From Actinokineospora bangkokensis (GTDB lineage: Bacteria; Actinomycetota; Actinomycetes; Mycobacteriales; Pseudonocardiaceae): DNA of 64,000 bases. Position 1 is the stretch's first letter; each line of letters opens with the position of its first letter. The translations under genes were made by a program, and so were the position numbers. The stretch is taken from NCBI RefSeq assembly GCF_001940455.1, contig NZ_MKQR01000026.1, positions 317,577 to 381,576 on the forward strand. The letters run 5' to 3'. Below, one piece after another: positions 31,355 to 41,311 of the stretch. A model generated the notes under the pieces. It did no database searches, was not told the DNA's origin, and saw only the letters and a program-made list of their open reading frames with translations.

Positions 31355-32200
31355 CTAGCGGGTGCGGACCCGGCGGGTGACCTCGGCGCGGCTCGCCAGC
31401 TCGGCGTCGGCGGGGTAGTCCACGCCGACGAGGGTCAGGCCGTGCGCGGGGGCGACGGTGATGGCGCTGGGGCGCTCGGTGGCGGTCAGCATCGTCGACG
31501 GCCACCCCACGGGCTTGCGGCCCTCCCCCACGGCCAGCAGGGCCCCGACCAGGCTGCGCACCATCGAGTGGCAGAAGGCGTCGGCGGAGACGTGCGCGAC
31601 CAGGGTGCCGTCGGCCAGCCGCTCCCAGTCCAGGCGTTGCAGCTCGCGGATGGTGGTGGCGCCCTCGCGGCGCTTGCAGAAGGCCACGAAGTCGTGCTCG
31701 CCCAGCAGCAGCGCCGACGCCTGGTTCAGCGCCGCCAGGTCCAGCGGCCGGGGCCAGGTGACCACGTGGTTGCGGCGCAGCGGGTCGGCGCTGACCTGCC
31801 GGTCGCAGACGCGGTAGGCGTAGTGCCTGCGCAGGGCGGCGAACCGGGCGTCGAACTCCGGCGGCACCACCCGCGCGCTGGTGACCCGCACGTCCGCGGG
31901 CAGCGCCCTGGCCAGGCGGTCGACCAGCCGGTCGAGGTCGAGCCCGGCGGGCAGGTCGACGTGGGCGACCTGGCCGCTGGCGTGCACCCCGGCGTCGGTG
32001 CGCCCGGCCACGGTCAGCCGGGCGGGCGCGCGCAGCACCAGGCCCAGGGTGTCCTCCAGGACCCCGCAGACCGTGCGCCGCTCGGGCTGGCGGGCCCAGC
32101 CGGAGAAGTCGGTGCCGTCGTAGCTGATGCCCAGGCGGATGCGGACGAGCCCGCCACCCTCGGGGGTGGCGGGCTCGTCAGCGGTGCTGCGCGGGGTCAG
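31355..32200 (-). CDS. truA: tRNA pseudouridine synthase A, apparent CTG start
   Basis: Modifies U38-U40 in the tRNA anticodon stem. Catalytic Asp lies in [16 protein letters not shown], and [14 protein letters not shown] marks the first strand. From the last usable GTG (32038) the protein would lack this strand, so the frame must begin upstream. There the only start-like codon before the rplQ stop is CTG at 32200-32198, overlapping the rplQ stop as CTGA and preceded by an AAGGAC site. This gives 281 residues, close to the family. A 16-bp perfect hairpin (32144-32179) lies inside the first codons. The start is uncertain; the gene itself is clear. Confidence 0.9.
   Translation of the reverse strand: MTPRSTADEPATPEGGGLVRIRLGISYDGTDFSGWARQPERRTVCGVLEDTLGLVLRAPARLTVAGRTDAGVHASGQVAHVDLPAGLDLDRLVDRLARALPADVRVTSARVVPPEFDARFAALRRHYAYRVCDRQVSADPLRRNHVVTWPRPLDLAALNQASALLLGEHDFVAFCKRREGATTIRELQRLDWERLADGTLVAHVSADAFCHSMVRSLVGALLAVGEGRKPVGWPSTMLTATERPSAITVAPAHGLTLVGVDYPADAELASRAEVTRRVRTR
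32144..32179 (-). promoter_or_regulatory. Strong hairpin at the rplQ-truA junction
   Basis: A perfect 16-bp stem (32144-32159 with 32164-32179) with a 4-base loop lies 17-52 bases after the rplQ stop, within the apparent truA N-terminal codons. No T-run follows. It may end or reduce transcription after rplQ, or control truA translation. Confidence 0.6.
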
Positions 32201-32769
32201 GACTTGTCCTTGTCCTCGGCGGTCTCCTCGGCCGGGGCCGGGGCGGCGCCGTCGACCTTGGCCTCGTCGTCGGCCTTGGTCTCCACGGCCTCCGGGGTGT
32301 CGACCGCGGTGTCGTCCTCGGCCGGGGTCTCCGCGGCGGCGGGGGCCTCGGTCTTGGCCTCGTCCTTGGCGAACCGCGTCTTGCGCGCGGCCTCGGCCTC
32401 GGCGGTGACGGTCTTCTCCTGGATCAGCTCGATCACGGCCATGGGGGCGTTGTCGCCCTTGCGCGGCAGGGTCTTGGTGATCCGGGTGTAGCCGCCCTGG
32501 CGGTCGGCGTAGAACGGGCCCAGCTCGACGATCAGGCGCTGGACGACGTCCTTGTCGCGGATCACCTTCATGATCTCGCGGCGGTTGTGCAGGTCACCGA
32601 CCTTGGCCTTGGTGATCAGGCGCTCGGCGTACGGGCGCAGCCGCTTCGCCTTGGCCTCGGTGGTGGTGATCCGCCCGTGCTGGAACAGCGCCGTGGCCAG
32701 GTTGGCCAGCAGCAGCCGCTCGTGCGCGGGGCCCCCGCCGAGGCGGGCACCCTTAGTGGGGGTGGGCAT
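32197..32769 (-). CDS. rplQ: 50S ribosomal protein L17 with acidic C-terminal extension
   Basis: L17 lies near the exit tunnel of the 50S subunit. The core (about 1-120, [20 protein letters not shown] ... [11 protein letters not shown]) is standard. Residues 130-190 form an extension rich in Ala, Glu, Asp, Lys and Thr ending AEDKDKS, in composition like the S9 extension. It follows rpoA by 45 bases. Its TGA overlaps the apparent CTG start of truA. Confidence 0.96.
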   Translation of the reverse strand: MPTPTKGARLGGGPAHERLLLANLATALFQHGRITTTEAKAKRLRPYAERLITKAKVGDLHNRREIMKVIRDKDVVQRLIVELGPFYADRQGGYTRITKTLPRKGDNAPMAVIELIQEKTVTAEAEAARKTRFAKDEAKTEAPAAAETPAEDDTAVDTPEAVETKADDEAKVDGAAPAPAEETAEDKDKS

Positions 32770-32814
32770 TGCTTGCTCCTTGTGGAAATCCGCTGCTCAG
32801 GCAGTCCCGCGGGA

Positions 32815-33867
32815 CTAGAGCTGCTCGGTCTCTGCGTAGTCCTGGCCGTCGTCGTTGCCGGTGTCCGCGCTGGTGTCCGACCAGGTGTCGGTCGCGTAGT
32901 CCGCCGCGGCGGCCGTCGGGTCGAACCCGGGGGGGCTGTCCTTGAGCGCCAGGCCCAGGCCGACGAGCTTCATCTTGACCTCGTCGATGGACTTGGCACC
33001 GAAGTTGCGGATGTCCAGCAGGTCCGCCTCGGAGCGGGAGACGAGCTCACCCACGGTGTGGATGCCCTCGCGCTTGAGGCAGTTGTAGGAGCGCACGGTG
33101 AGGTCGAGGTCCTCGATCGGCATCGCGTAGGCGGCGATGGTGTCCGCCTCCTGCGGCGAGGGGCCGATCTCGATGCCCTCGGCGTCGACGTTGAGCTCGC
33201 GCGCCAGCCCGAACAGCTCGACCAGCGTCTTGCCCGCCGAGGCCACCGCGTCGCGCGGGGTGATCGACGGCTTGGTCTCGACGTCCAGGATGAGCTTGTC
33301 GAAGTCGGTGCGCTGCTCGACGCGGGTGGCCTCGACCTTGTAGGTCACCTTGAGCACGGGCGAGTAGATGGAGTCGACCGGGATGCGGCCGATCTCCGCG
33401 CCCGCCTGCTTGTTCTGCACGGCCGGGACGTAGCCGCGACCGCGCTCGACCACGAGCTCGATCTCCAGCTTGCCCTTGCCGTTCAGGGTGGCGATGTGCA
33501 GGTCGGGGTTGTGCACGGTGACGCCCGCGGGCGGCACGATGTCACCCGCGGTGACCTCACCGGGGCCCTGCTTGCGCAGGTACATCGTCACCGGCTCGTC
33601 CTCCTCGGAGGAGACCACGAGCTCCTTGAGGTTGAGGATGATGTCGGTGACGTCCTCCTTGACCCCCGGCACGGTGGTGAACTCGTGCAGCACGCCGTCG
33701 ATGCGGATGCTGGTGACCGAGGCACCGGGGATCGAGGACAGCAGCGTGCGGCGCAGCGAGTTGCCGAGCGTGTAGCCGAAGCCGGGCTCCAGCGGCTCGA
33801 TGACGAAGCGGGAGCGGGTCTCGGCGACCGGCTCCTCGGCCAGGGTGGGACGCTGTGAGATGAGCAC
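32815..33867 (-). CDS. rpoA: DNA-directed RNA polymerase alpha subunit
   Basis: Scaffold of RNA polymerase assembly and target of activators, 350 residues. The N-terminal domain holds [20 protein letters not shown] (dimerisation and beta/beta-prime contact), and the C-terminal domain the helix-hairpin-helix segment [20 protein letters not shown]. The start is GTG at 33867 ([12 protein letters not shown]). It lies between rpsD and rplQ as in the actinobacterial alpha operon. Two hairpins fill the 127 bases before it, so part of the transcripts may be processed or attenuated there. Confidence 0.97.
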   Translation of the reverse strand: MLISQRPTLAEEPVAETRSRFVIEPLEPGFGYTLGNSLRRTLLSSIPGASVTSIRIDGVLHEFTTVPGVKEDVTDIILNLKELVVSSEEDEPVTMYLRKQGPGEVTAGDIVPPAGVTVHNPDLHIATLNGKGKLEIELVVERGRGYVPAVQNKQAGAEIGRIPVDSIYSPVLKVTYKVEATRVEQRTDFDKLILDVETKPSITPRDAVASAGKTLVELFGLARELNVDAEGIEIGPSPQEADTIAAYAMPIEDLDLTVRSYNCLKREGIHTVGELVSRSEADLLDIRNFGAKSIDEVKMKLVGLGLALKDSPPGFDPTAAAADYATDTWSDTSADTGNDDGQDYAETEQL

Positions 33868-33959
33868 TCTGGGTTCTTCCTTCCCTTGGGCGCCCGCTAT
33901 TTGACGCCCGTCGTGAACGGGATGCCCCTGCGCGCACCGCCGGGTGCGGGCGCAGGAGC

Positions 33960-33987
33960 GGGGAGGCGGCCATGGGACCGCCTCCCC
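33960..33987 (-). promoter_or_regulatory. Hairpin between rpsD and rpoA
   Basis: A 10-bp stem (33960-33969 with 33978-33987, GGGGAGGCGG/CCGCCTCCCC) starts 8 bases after the rpsD stop. A second imperfect stem (CCTGCGC/GCGCAGG, about 33927-33956) follows. Together they could set the ratio of rpsD to rpoA message by attenuation or processing. Confidence 0.45.
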
Positions 33988-33994
33988 CGGTGCG

Positions 33995-34600
33995 TCACTT
34001 CGAGTAGAACTCGACGATCAGCTGCTCCTGCACGGGGACGTCGATCTGCGCGCGCTCGGGCAGCTGGTGCACGAGGATGCGCAGGTTCGACTGGACGACC
34101 TGCAGCCAGCCCGGGATCGGGCGGTCGCCGTAGGACTCCTTGGCGTCGACGAAGGGCAGCGTCGGCAGGGACTTGGGCTTGACATCGATGATGTCGAACT
34201 TGCTCACCTGGTACGACGGGATGTTGACCTTCTTGCCGTTCACGGTGAAGTGCCCGTGGCTGACCAGCTGGCGCGCCTGGCGGCGGGTGCGCGCGAGACC
34301 CGCGCGGTACACCACGTTGTCCAGGCGGGACTCCAGCAGCTGGAGCAGGACCTCACCGGTCTTGCCCTTGCGGCGGACGGCTTCCTCGTAGTAGCGGCGG
34401 AACTGCTTCTCGAGGATGCCGTAGGTGTAGCGGGCCTTCTGCTTCTCCTGGAGCTGAAGCAGGTACTCGCTCTCCTTGACCCGACCGCGGCCGTGCTGGC
34501 CGGGCGGGTACGGGCGGCGCTCGAAGGCCTGGTCGCCGCCGACGAGGTCGACCTTCAGGCGGCGCGAGATGCGCGTCGCGGGGCCGGTGTAGCGTGCCAT
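33995..34600 (-). CDS. rpsD: 30S ribosomal protein S4
   Basis: A primary 16S rRNA binder that nucleates 30S assembly, 201 residues. It starts [20 protein letters not shown] and has the S4 RNA-binding domain [20 protein letters not shown] ... [14 protein letters not shown]. No zinc-binding cysteines are present, as in many high-GC Gram-positives. It follows rpsK by 22 bases. In other bacteria S4 represses its own operon; no known S4 site was recognised here. Confidence 0.97.
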   Translation of the reverse strand: MARYTGPATRISRRLKVDLVGGDQAFERRPYPPGQHGRGRVKESEYLLQLQEKQKARYTYGILEKQFRRYYEEAVRRKGKTGEVLLQLLESRLDNVVYRAGLARTRRQARQLVSHGHFTVNGKKVNIPSYQVSKFDIIDVKPKSLPTLPFVDAKESYGDRPIPGWLQVVQSNLRILVHQLPERAQIDVPVQEQLIVEFYSK

Positions 34601-34622
34601 TTCTGTTGCTCCTCCCGCTTCC

Positions 34623-35030
34623 TCAGACCCGGCGCCGCTTGGGCGGGCGGCAGCCGTTGTGGGGCTGCGGGGTCACGTCCTGGATGGTGCCGACCTCAAG
34701 GCCCGCCGCCGACAGCGAGCGGATCGCGGTCTCCCGGCCGGAGCCGGGGCCCTTGACGAAGACGTCGACCTTCTTCATGCCGTGCTCGGCCGCCTTGCGG
34801 GCGGCGTTCTCGGCGGCCATCTGCGCGGCGAACGGGGTCGACTTGCGCGAGCCCTTGAAGCCGACGTGCCCGGAGGACGCCCAGGAGATCACGGCGCCGG
34901 TCGGGTCGGTGATGGAGACGATGGTGTTGTTGAACGTGCTCTTGATGTGGGCGTGCCCGTACGAGACGTTCTTCTTTTCCTTGCGCCGGACCTTCTTGAC
35001 TCCGGCGCCCTGGCGAGACTTGGGGGGCAT
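34623..35030 (-). CDS. rpsK: 30S ribosomal protein S11
   Basis: Part of the 30S platform near the mRNA exit, 135 residues. Signatures: [40 protein letters not shown] and the end [19 protein letters not shown] lies 14 bases before the ATG. In most actinobacteria it directly follows rpsM; here a 60-codon ORF is placed between the two. Confidence 0.97.
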   Translation of the reverse strand: MPPKSRQGAGVKKVRRKEKKNVSYGHAHIKSTFNNTIVSITDPTGAVISWASSGHVGFKGSRKSTPFAAQMAAENAARKAAEHGMKKVDVFVKGPGSGRETAIRSLSAAGLEVGTIQDVTPQPHNGCRPPKRRRV

Positions 35031-35045
35031 GTCTTCGGGTTTCTC

Positions 35046-35228
35046 CTACTCGGGCCGCGAGGTGGTGATCTCAGGAGCAGCGTCCCGGATGATGGATCCG
35101 GCGTCCTTGTACAGCTCGCGCAGCGCCGCGGGGCGGGCGCACTTGGGCGCGACGGTGTAGGCCATGAACGACCGGCGACCGCGCCGCTGGGGCGCCATGG
35201 TCGCCACGGACTGACGGGAGATGCTCAC
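35046..35228 (-). CDS. Small ORF between rpsM and rpsK (unknown)
   Basis: A 60-codon frame whose GTG overlaps the rpsM TGA as GTGA and whose TAG lies 15 bases before the rpsK start. It therefore fills exactly the 194-base gap in an operon where the two neighbours are normally close together. Nearly all third positions are G or C, as in neighbouring genes. The product is basic at the N-terminus ([10 protein letters not shown]), then has a likely helix ([20 protein letters not shown]). Internal starts exist at ATG codons 11 and 22. No match to a known ribosomal or assembly protein is recognised. It might be a real small protein or a degenerate spacer. Confidence 0.55.
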   Translation of the reverse strand: MSISRQSVATMAPQRRGRRSFMAYTVAPKCARPAALRELYKDAGSIIRDAAPEITTSRPE

Positions 35229-35605
35229 TTCTTGCCGGCCTTCTTCTTGCCGGCGACCGTCTTCTTCGGACCCTTGCGGGTGCGGGCGTTGGTCTTGGTG
35301 CGCTGACCGCGCACCGGCAGACCGCGGCGCCACCGCAGGCCCTCGTAGCAGCCGATCTCGATCTTGCGGCGGATGTCCGCCTGCACCTCGCGCCGGAGGT
35401 CACCCTCGACCTTCCAGTGCTCTTCCATGTACTCCCGGAGCTTGACCAGGTCCTCGTCGGAGAGGTCCTTGGCGCGCAGGTCCGGGTCGACTCCGGTGGC
35501 CGCCAGCAGCTCCTGGCTGCGGGTGCGGCCGATCCCGAAGATGTAGGTCAGCGCGATCTCCATCCGCTTCTCGCGGGGGAGGTCGACGCCGGCGAGTCGT
35601 GCCAT
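35225..35605 (-). CDS. rpsM: 30S ribosomal protein S13
   Basis: An S13 head protein that contacts tRNA and forms intersubunit bridges, 126 residues. It begins [20 protein letters not shown], contains the helix-hairpin-helix [12 protein letters not shown] and [20 protein letters not shown], and ends in a Lys-rich tail. The ATG at 35605 gives the conserved N-terminus; the frame is open 15 codons further up but noncoding. The stop overlaps the start of the 60-codon ORF. Confidence 0.97.
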   Translation of the reverse strand: MARLAGVDLPREKRMEIALTYIFGIGRTRSQELLAATGVDPDLRAKDLSDEDLVKLREYMEEHWKVEGDLRREVQADIRRKIEIGCYEGLRWRRGLPVRGQRTKTNARTRKGPKKTVAGKKKAGKK

Positions 35606-35679
35606 CTCGGCGTGTTCTCCTCTGTCTCGTCCCCAGGTTTTCTCCCCCACCGCCCCGGGACCGACTCAAGGTCCAGGGA

Positions 35680-35722
35680 CCCGGCCTGGGGGCCGGGCGC
35701 GCACCGGGTCCGTGTGACCCGG
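35680..35722 (-). promoter_or_regulatory. Paired hairpins between rpmJ and rpsM
   Basis: Two short stems, CCCGGCC/GGCCGGG (35680-35686 with 35691-35697) and CCGGGTC/GACCCGG (35704-35722), lie in the 167-base gap between rpmJ and rpsM. They could be processing or attenuation elements. No gene is seen in the gap. Confidence 0.4.
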
Positions 35723-35772
35723 CAGGTCGGGGGAGGCCTTCGCAGTGCGTCAGACCGCTGGAGTGCGGGTGA

Positions 35773-35886
35773 TCAGCCCTGGCGCTGCTTGTGGCGCAGG
35801 TTCTCGCAGATCACCATGACCCGGCCGTGGCGGCGGATCACCTTGCACTTGTCGCAGATCTTCTTGACGCTCGGGTTGACCTTCAC
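35773..35886 (-). CDS. rpmJ: 50S ribosomal protein L36
   Basis: A 37-residue zinc-ribbon protein of the 50S subunit. It reads [19 protein letters not shown] and ends [11 protein letters not shown]; CxxC (C11, C14), a third Cys and His give the zinc-binding (C+) form. The start is GTG at 35886. Placed between infA and rpsM, as usual. Confidence 0.95.
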   Translation of the reverse strand: MKVNPSVKKICDKCKVIRRHGRVMVICENLRHKQRQG

Positions 35887-35942
35887 GTCTGCTTCCTCGT
35901 TTTTTCCGGCCCGTGGCGTCCCGGTCAGCGACCGGGGCCTCG

Positions 35943-36164
35943 TCACTTGTAGCGGTAGACGATGCGGCCGCGGGACAGGTCGTAGGGCGACAGCTCCACG
36001 ACCACCCGGTCCTCGGGCAGGATGCGGATGTAGTGCTGCCGCATCTTGCCGCTGATGTGTGCCAGGACCTTGTGGCCGTTCTCCAACTCGACGCGGAACA
36101 TCGCGTTGGGGAGTGGCTCGACCACGCGGCCTTCGACCTCGATGGCCCCGTCCTTCTTGCCCAT
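35943..36164 (-). CDS. infA: Translation initiation factor IF-1
   Basis: A 73-residue OB-fold factor that binds the 30S A site during initiation. The sequence [20 protein letters not shown] ... [20 protein letters not shown] is typical of actinobacterial IF-1. GGAGG lies only 3 bases before the ATG at 36164. It heads the infA-rpmJ-rpsM-rpsK-rpsD-rpoA-rplQ unit. The 285-base gap up to map holds a -10-like TACACT near 36340 on the minus strand and a small hairpin near 36365, but no strong promoter was found. Confidence 0.97.
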   Translation of the reverse strand: MGKKDGAIEVEGRVVEPLPNAMFRVELENGHKVLAHISGKMRQHYIRILPEDRVVVELSPYDLSRGRIVYRYK

Positions 36165-36449
36165 GTCCTCCGCGTTTCGTGACGTGGTGATGTGGCTTCG
36201 GTCTTCGTGCGTTGCGTGCGGTGCTTCACGTGCGTTGCGTGCGGTGCCCGGCGGGCGCGCGAGACGGCAGGTGCTCTCGCACCGGGCTCGACGCACGACG
36301 GGGACGGCGCTGAGGTACCGCGCCACCGGTCAAGTGTACGCACGGCGGCAGGGGCGTGCGAAATCGGGGTTACCCCCGCGTCAAGAACCCGGGCGCGTCG
36401 TCCACCCGCAGGTGTGGACCCGGTGTCGTCCGCGCAGGTCAGGGGTGGT

Positions 36450-37277
36450 TCAGGCGCCCTCGGGGGCGGTGAGCACCCAGGGCCCGGACTCGGTGATGGC
36501 CACCGTGTGCTCCCAGTGCGCGGCGCGGCTGCCGTCGGTCGTCACGACCGTCCAGCCGTCGTCGAGCTCCAGGGTCTCCTCGGTGCCGAGGGTGAGCATC
36601 GGCTCGATGGCGATGGCCATGCCGACCCGCAGCTTGGGGCCGCGCCCGGGCTTGCCGTGGTTGGGCAGGAACGGGTCCATGTGCATCGAGGTGCCGATGC
36701 CGTGGCCGCCGTACTCGCGGACGATGCCGTAGCGGCGGCCGTGCTCGCGCTCGGCGGCGTGGGTGGCCCGCTCGATGGCGTGCGAGACGTCGGAGAGCTT
36801 GGCCCCGGCGACGGCCGCGGCGATGCCCGCCTCCATCGACAGCTTCGTCGCCGCGGACAGCTGCCGGTCGGCCTCGCCCGCCTCGCCGACGTGCAGGGTG
36901 ACCGCGGAGTCGCCGTGCCAGCCGTCGAGGATCGCCCCGCAGTCGACCGAGACCAGGTCGCCGTCGGCGAGCACCTGGTCGCGGGACGGGATGCCGTGCA
37001 CGATCTGCTCGTTCACCGAGGCGCAGATGCTGGCCGGGAAGCCGTGGTAGCCCAGGAACGAGGGCACCGCGCCCGCGTCGCGGATGACCTGCTCGGCCAC
37101 CTCGTCCAGCTCGCCGGTGGACACCCCGGCCTTGGCGGCGGCGGTGACCTCGGCCAGGGCGCGGGCGACCACGATCCCGGCCGCCCGCATCGCCTCCAGC
37201 TCACCTGCGGACTTGATCTCGATCATGCGGGCGCGCCAGGACGCGACGGCCATGCGCCAGAAGCCTGCACCGGTCAT
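36450..37277 (-). CDS. map: Methionine aminopeptidase type I
   Basis: Removes the initiator Met from new proteins. Metal ligands are visible in [16 protein letters not shown] (two Asp), [10 protein letters not shown] (His), AIEPMLTLG (Glu) and HWEHTVAIT (Glu). The ATG at 37277 overlaps the adk stop as ATGA and gives 275 residues. A second ATG at 37226 gives 258 residues beginning [17 protein letters not shown], the more typical N-terminus. I kept the overlapping start because it would be coupled to adk; the shorter form is equally possible. Confidence 0.94.
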   Translation of the reverse strand: MTGAGFWRMAVASWRARMIEIKSAGELEAMRAAGIVVARALAEVTAAAKAGVSTGELDEVAEQVIRDAGAVPSFLGYHGFPASICASVNEQIVHGIPSRDQVLADGDLVSVDCGAILDGWHGDSAVTLHVGEAGEADRQLSAATKLSMEAGIAAAVAGAKLSDVSHAIERATHAAEREHGRRYGIVREYGGHGIGTSMHMDPFLPNHGKPGRGPKLRVGMAIAIEPMLTLGTEETLELDDGWTVVTTDGSRAAHWEHTVAITESGPWVLTAPEGA

Positions 37278-37819
37278 CCCCGCGAGCGCAGCGCGGACAG
37301 CACGCGCCCGGTCACCTCGTCGACGGCGCCCACCGCGTCCACGGTGATGAGCTGGTCGGCGTAGTGGTCCAGCAGCGGGGCGGTCTCCTTGCGGTAGACC
37401 TCGAGCCGGTGGCGGATGACGTCCTCGGTGTCGTCCGCCCGGCCGCGGCCGAGCAGCCGCTCGACCACCACGTCCTCGTCGATCCGGAACTCGACCACGG
37501 CGTCGAGCTCGACGCCGAGCTCGCGGGCCAGGAAGTCGGCCTGGCCGGTGTTGCGGGGGAAGCCGTCGAGCAGGAAGCCGCCCCGGGCGTCCTCGGCGCC
37601 CAGCCGGTCCCGGACCATCTCGTTGGTCACCTCGTCGGGCACCAGGCCACCGGCGTCCATGATCGCCTTGACCTGCCTGCCGAGCTCGGTGTTGTTCGCG
37701 ATGTGCGCCCGGAACAGGTCACCCGTGGAGATGTGCGGCACGCCGAGCTGGGAGCTGAGCGCAGCGGCCTGGGTGCCCTTGCCAGCACCGGGCGGGCCAA
37801 CGAGAACAACACGAGTCAC
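37274..37819 (-). CDS. adk: Adenylate kinase (short form)
   Basis: Balances ATP, ADP and AMP. The 181 residues start with the P-loop segment [17 protein letters not shown]; further motifs are [18 protein letters not shown] and [16 protein letters not shown]. It is the short form without the long LID insertion, as in M. tuberculosis. GTG at 37819 overlaps the secY stop as GTGA, so secY-adk-map are coupled in series. Confidence 0.97.
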   Translation of the reverse strand: MTRVVLVGPPGAGKGTQAAALSSQLGVPHISTGDLFRAHIANNTELGRQVKAIMDAGGLVPDEVTNEMVRDRLGAEDARGGFLLDGFPRNTGQADFLARELGVELDAVVEFRIDEDVVVERLLGRGRADDTEDVIRHRLEVYRKETAPLLDHYADQLITVDAVGAVDEVTGRVLSALRSRG

Positions 37820-39120
37820 TTGAGGAACCCTTCGTAGTTTCGCTGCATGAGCTGGCTCTCGATCTGCTTCACCGTGTCCAGGCCGACGCCGACCATGATC
37901 AGCACCGCGGTGCCGCCGAACGGGAAGTTCTGGTTGTTGCCCTGCCCGCCGGTCACGTCGAGGAAGAAGTTGGGCAGCACGGCGATGATGCCGAGGTAGA
38001 TCGAGCCGGGCAGGGTGATCCGGCTCAGCACGAAGCTCAGGTATTCCGAGGTGGGGCGACCCGGGCGGATGCCGGGGATGAAGCCGCCGAACTTCTTCAT
38101 CTCGTCGGCGCGCTCGTTCACGTTGAACGTGATGGTGATGTAGAAGTACGTGAAGAAGATGATCAGCGCGAAGTACAGCCCGATGTGCACCCAGCTGCTC
38201 TGCTTGACCACGTAGTTGGCGATGAAGTTCTGCCAGCCGGAGTTGCCAGCGCCCACCAGCCGCGAGATCAGGTCGGGCAGGTAGAGCAGCGACGAGGCGA
38301 AGATGACCGGGATGACGCCCGCCTGGTTGACCTTCAGCGGCAGGTAGGTCGAGGTCCCGCCGTACATGCGGCGGCCGATCATGCGCTTGGCGTACTGCAC
38401 CGGGATCCGGCGCTGGCCCTGCTCGACGAAGATGACGCTGGCGATGATGACCAGGCCGAAGAAGCAGACCAGCGCGAAGACCACGCCGCCCTGGTTCTCC
38501 AGGATGTTGGCGCCCTCGGCCGGGATCCGCGCGGCGATGTTGACGAACATCAGCAGGGACATGCCGTTGCCGATGCCGCGCTCGGTGATGAGCTCGCCGA
38601 ACCACATGATCACCGCGGTGCCCGCGGTCATCGTGATGACGATGACCGAGAGGGTGAAGATGTTGCTGCCCGGGATGATCGGGTCGGGGCAGTTGGCGAA
38701 CAGCTGCCCGCGGTCGGCCAGCGCCACGATGCCGGTGGCCTGCAGGACCGCCAGGGCGATCGTCAGGTACCGGGTGTACTGGGTCAGCTTGGCCTGGCCG
38801 GACTGGCCTTCCTTCTTCAGCTGCTCGAAGCGCGGGATGACCACCGTGAGCAGCTGGATGATGATGCTCGCGGTGATGTAGGGCATGATCCCGAGCGCGA
38901 ACAGCGACAGCTGGAGCAGCGCACCGCCGCTGAACAGGTTCAGCAGCTGGACGACGCCCTGGTCCTCGACCGTGTTCAGGCACTTCTGGACGTTCGCGTA
39001 GGACACGCCAGGGGACGGGATGGTCGCGCCGATGCGGTAGACCACGATGATCATCAGCGTGAACAGGATCTTGCGGCGCAGGTCCGGCGTCGCGAGAGCC
39101 GAGCGGAAGGCGCTGAGCAC
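37816..39120 (-). CDS. secY: Preprotein translocase subunit SecY
   Basis: The central Sec channel protein, 434 residues with ten membrane helices. Signatures: the N-terminal [18 protein letters not shown], plug-region [25 protein letters not shown] and the cytosolic loop [20 protein letters not shown] chose GTG at 39120 ([14 protein letters not shown]) with GGAGG 7 bases upstream; frames above it are not family-like. In many actinobacteria secY directly follows rplO; here they are about 2.2 kb apart with a plus-strand 5'-nucleotidase gene between them. Confidence 0.97.
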   Translation of the reverse strand: MLSAFRSALATPDLRRKILFTLMIIVVYRIGATIPSPGVSYANVQKCLNTVEDQGVVQLLNLFSGGALLQLSLFALGIMPYITASIIIQLLTVVIPRFEQLKKEGQSGQAKLTQYTRYLTIALAVLQATGIVALADRGQLFANCPDPIIPGSNIFTLSVIVITMTAGTAVIMWFGELITERGIGNGMSLLMFVNIAARIPAEGANILENQGGVVFALVCFFGLVIIASVIFVEQGQRRIPVQYAKRMIGRRMYGGTSTYLPLKVNQAGVIPVIFASSLLYLPDLISRLVGAGNSGWQNFIANYVVKQSSWVHIGLYFALIIFFTYFYITITFNVNERADEMKKFGGFIPGIRPGRPTSEYLSFVLSRITLPGSIYLGIIAVLPNFFLDVTGGQGNNQNFPFGGTAVLIMVGVGLDTVKQIESQLMQRNYEGFLK

Positions 39121-39486
39121 GCAGGAACCTCCATCGGCGTCACCGGCGCTCATCACCGGTGAACGGGCTTCCACCGACCGGGCGGCCGGCGCTTGCACAT
39201 GCTCCCCGCGCACCGCCTGGTGGCAAGCCGGGGGCGCTCCGGGGGACAGGGCTCCCGCAGCGTGCTCCCGACTGTAACAGCACGACTGGTCGGTACAGCA
39301 CCCCCCGGCCCCGCCGCCGTCCGCCCTCAGCGGAACGTGCGCGCCGGGTGAGCAGGACGTCCGCGGCCTTGCTCCGGCTCGCCCACGACCCCCGTGCGGG
39401 TCCCGACGTCAGCAGGTGGTGCCGCGCCGGGGGCACGGGGTGGGATGGGGGTGCACATCCCCCGATCGGGAAGGGAACACGCGCCC
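39121..39486. other. Intergenic region between secY and the 5'-nucleotidase gene
   Basis: These 366 bases must hold the divergent promoters of secY (minus) and the 5'-nucleotidase gene (plus). An inverted pair CTGTA/TACAG (39272-39276 and 39294-39298) flanks the most AT-rich part, and GCTCCCG is repeated at 39251 and 39264. No convincing -35/-10 pair and no gene were found. Confidence 0.4.
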
Positions 39487-41256
39487 ATGCGCCCATCGAG
39501 ACTCGCGGTGCTGGCGGGCCTGGCCGCAGGCGTCGTGGTGGCCTCGGCCGCCGCCGCGCCGCAGGCCGCCGCCGGTGCGCCCGCCCGGGCGACCATCACC
39601 CTGATGGAGAGCTCGGACCTGCACGGCAACGCGCTGAACTGGGACTACTTCCGCAACACCGAGTACGACGACAGCGCGCACAACGACGTGGGCCTGGCCA
39701 AGGTCGCCACCCTGGTCGACCGGGTCAGGGCCGACCGGGGCCGCGGTCGGACCCTGCTGCTCGACTCCGGCGACACCCTGCAGGGCACCTCGCTGGACTA
39801 CTACTACGCCAAGGTCGAGCCCATCACCAGCACCGGCGCGGTGCACCCGATGGCCGCCGCCATGAACGCGATCGGCTACGACGCCGTCACGCTGGGCAAC
39901 CACGAGTTCAACTACGGCCTCCCGCTGCTCGCCGAGTGGGTGAAGCAGATGAAGGCCCCGGTGCTCGGCGCCAACGCCGTCGACGCGCGCACCGGGCTGC
40001 CGAAGTACCAGCCGTTCGTGATGAAGCGGATGGACGCGGGCGGCAAGCGGCCGGTCACCGTCGGCGTCCTCGGCCTGACCAACCCCGGCATCGCGCTGTG
40101 GGACAAGGCCAACGTCGACGGCAAGCTCAAGTTCCACGACCTGGTGCAGACCGCGCGCTTCTGGGTGCCGGTCATGAAGCTGCTGGGCGCCGACGTCGTC
40201 GTGGTCACCGCGCACGCCGGTGACAACGGCATGTCCTCCTACACCGGCGACATCCCCGTCGAGAACGCCTCGGCCATGGTCGCCGAGGAGGTCCCCGGCA
40301 TCGACGCGGTGCTGTTCGGCCACGCCCACAACGACGTCCCGCAGCGGTTCGTCACCAACAAGAAGACCGGCAAGCAGGTGCTGCTCACCGAGCCGAGCAA
40401 GTGGGGGCAGCGGCTGTCGGTCGTGGACTTCACCCTGCAGGAGTCCCGCGGCGGCTGGGCGGTGGTCGACAAGCGCTCGACGACGCTGAACACCAACACC
40501 GTCCCCGAGGACCCGAAGATCAAGGCCCTGGTCCAGGGGGCGCACGACAAGACCGTGGCCTACGTCAACCAGACGGTCGCCCAGTCCACCGAAGAGCTGT
40601 CCGCGGCCCAGTCCCCCTACCGCGACACCGCCATCCTCGACTACATCCAGCAGGTGCAGACCGAGACGGTGACGGCGGCCCTGGCGGGCACCCCGCAAGC
40701 GGGCCTGCCCGTGCTGTCCATCGCCGCCCCGTTCAGCCGCACCGCGGTCTTCCCCGCGGGCCCCGTCAGCATCCGCGACATCGCGGGGCTCTACATCTAC
40801 GACAACACCCTGCAAGCGGTCACCCTGACCGGCAGCCAGGTCAAGGACTACCTGGAGCACTCGGCCCGGTACTTCAACCAGCTGCCCGCGGGTGCGCCGG
40901 TCGACCCGGCGACCCTGACCAACGCCCACGGCCTCCCGGACTACAACTACGACGTGCTGTCCGGGGTCACCTACGACATCGACATCTCCAAGCCCGAGGG
41001 CTCCCGCATCACCGGCCTGTCCTACGGCGGCGCGCCGGTGACCCCCGACCAGCAGTTCGCGGTGGCCATCAACAACTACCGCCAGAGCGGCGGCGGGGGC
41101 TTCCCGCACGTGTCGACGGCCCCGGTCGTCTACAACGCGCAGGTGGAGATCCGCCAAGCCCTGATCGATTACGCCACCGCAAAGGGCACCATCAACCCCG
41201 CGGACTTCTACCGCGAGAACTGGCGCCTGACCCGCGAGGGCGTGCCGGTGTTCTGA
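39487..41256 (+). CDS. Secreted bifunctional 5'-nucleotidase / metallophosphoesterase (UshA/CpdB type)
   Basis: A 589-residue exported enzyme that releases phosphate and nucleosides from nucleotides, and perhaps sugar nucleotides or cyclic nucleotides. A signal peptide ends near residue 30 (AAAPQAAAGA). The calcineurin-like domain has SSDLHGN (D44, H46), DSGDT (D93/D96), GNHEF (N138, H139), VVTAHAGD and FGHAHND. The C-terminal 5'-nucleotidase domain has the substrate segment NNYRQSGGGGFP. No membrane anchor or sortase signal is seen, so it is probably released. It interrupts the usual rplO-secY arrangement in opposite orientation and ends at a bidirectional terminator. Confidence 0.9.
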   Translation: MRPSRLAVLAGLAAGVVVASAAAAPQAAAGAPARATITLMESSDLHGNALNWDYFRNTEYDDSAHNDVGLAKVATLVDRVRADRGRGRTLLLDSGDTLQGTSLDYYYAKVEPITSTGAVHPMAAAMNAIGYDAVTLGNHEFNYGLPLLAEWVKQMKAPVLGANAVDARTGLPKYQPFVMKRMDAGGKRPVTVGVLGLTNPGIALWDKANVDGKLKFHDLVQTARFWVPVMKLLGADVVVVTAHAGDNGMSSYTGDIPVENASAMVAEEVPGIDAVLFGHAHNDVPQRFVTNKKTGKQVLLTEPSKWGQRLSVVDFTLQESRGGWAVVDKRSTTLNTNTVPEDPKIKALVQGAHDKTVAYVNQTVAQSTEELSAAQSPYRDTAILDYIQQVQTETVTAALAGTPQAGLPVLSIAAPFSRTAVFPAGPVSIRDIAGLYIYDNTLQAVTLTGSQVKDYLEHSARYFNQLPAGAPVDPATLTNAHGLPDYNYDVLSGVTYDIDISKPEGSRITGLSYGGAPVTPDQQFAVAINNYRQSGGGGFPHVSTAPVVYNAQVEIRQALIDYATAKGTINPADFYRENWRLTREGVPVF

Positions 41257-41272
41257 GCCGGTCCCGGGGACG

Positions 41273-41311
41273 CGACGAGGGCCGGGAGCGATCCGCTCCC
41301 GGCCCTCGTCG
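41273..41311. terminator. Bidirectional terminator between the 5'-nucleotidase gene and rplO
   Basis: A perfect 18-bp stem (41273-41290 with 41294-41311) and 3-base loop lies 16 bases after one stop and 18 bases after the other. It ends the spc operon on the minus strand at rplO, so secY is a separate transcription unit here. Confidence 0.8.
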
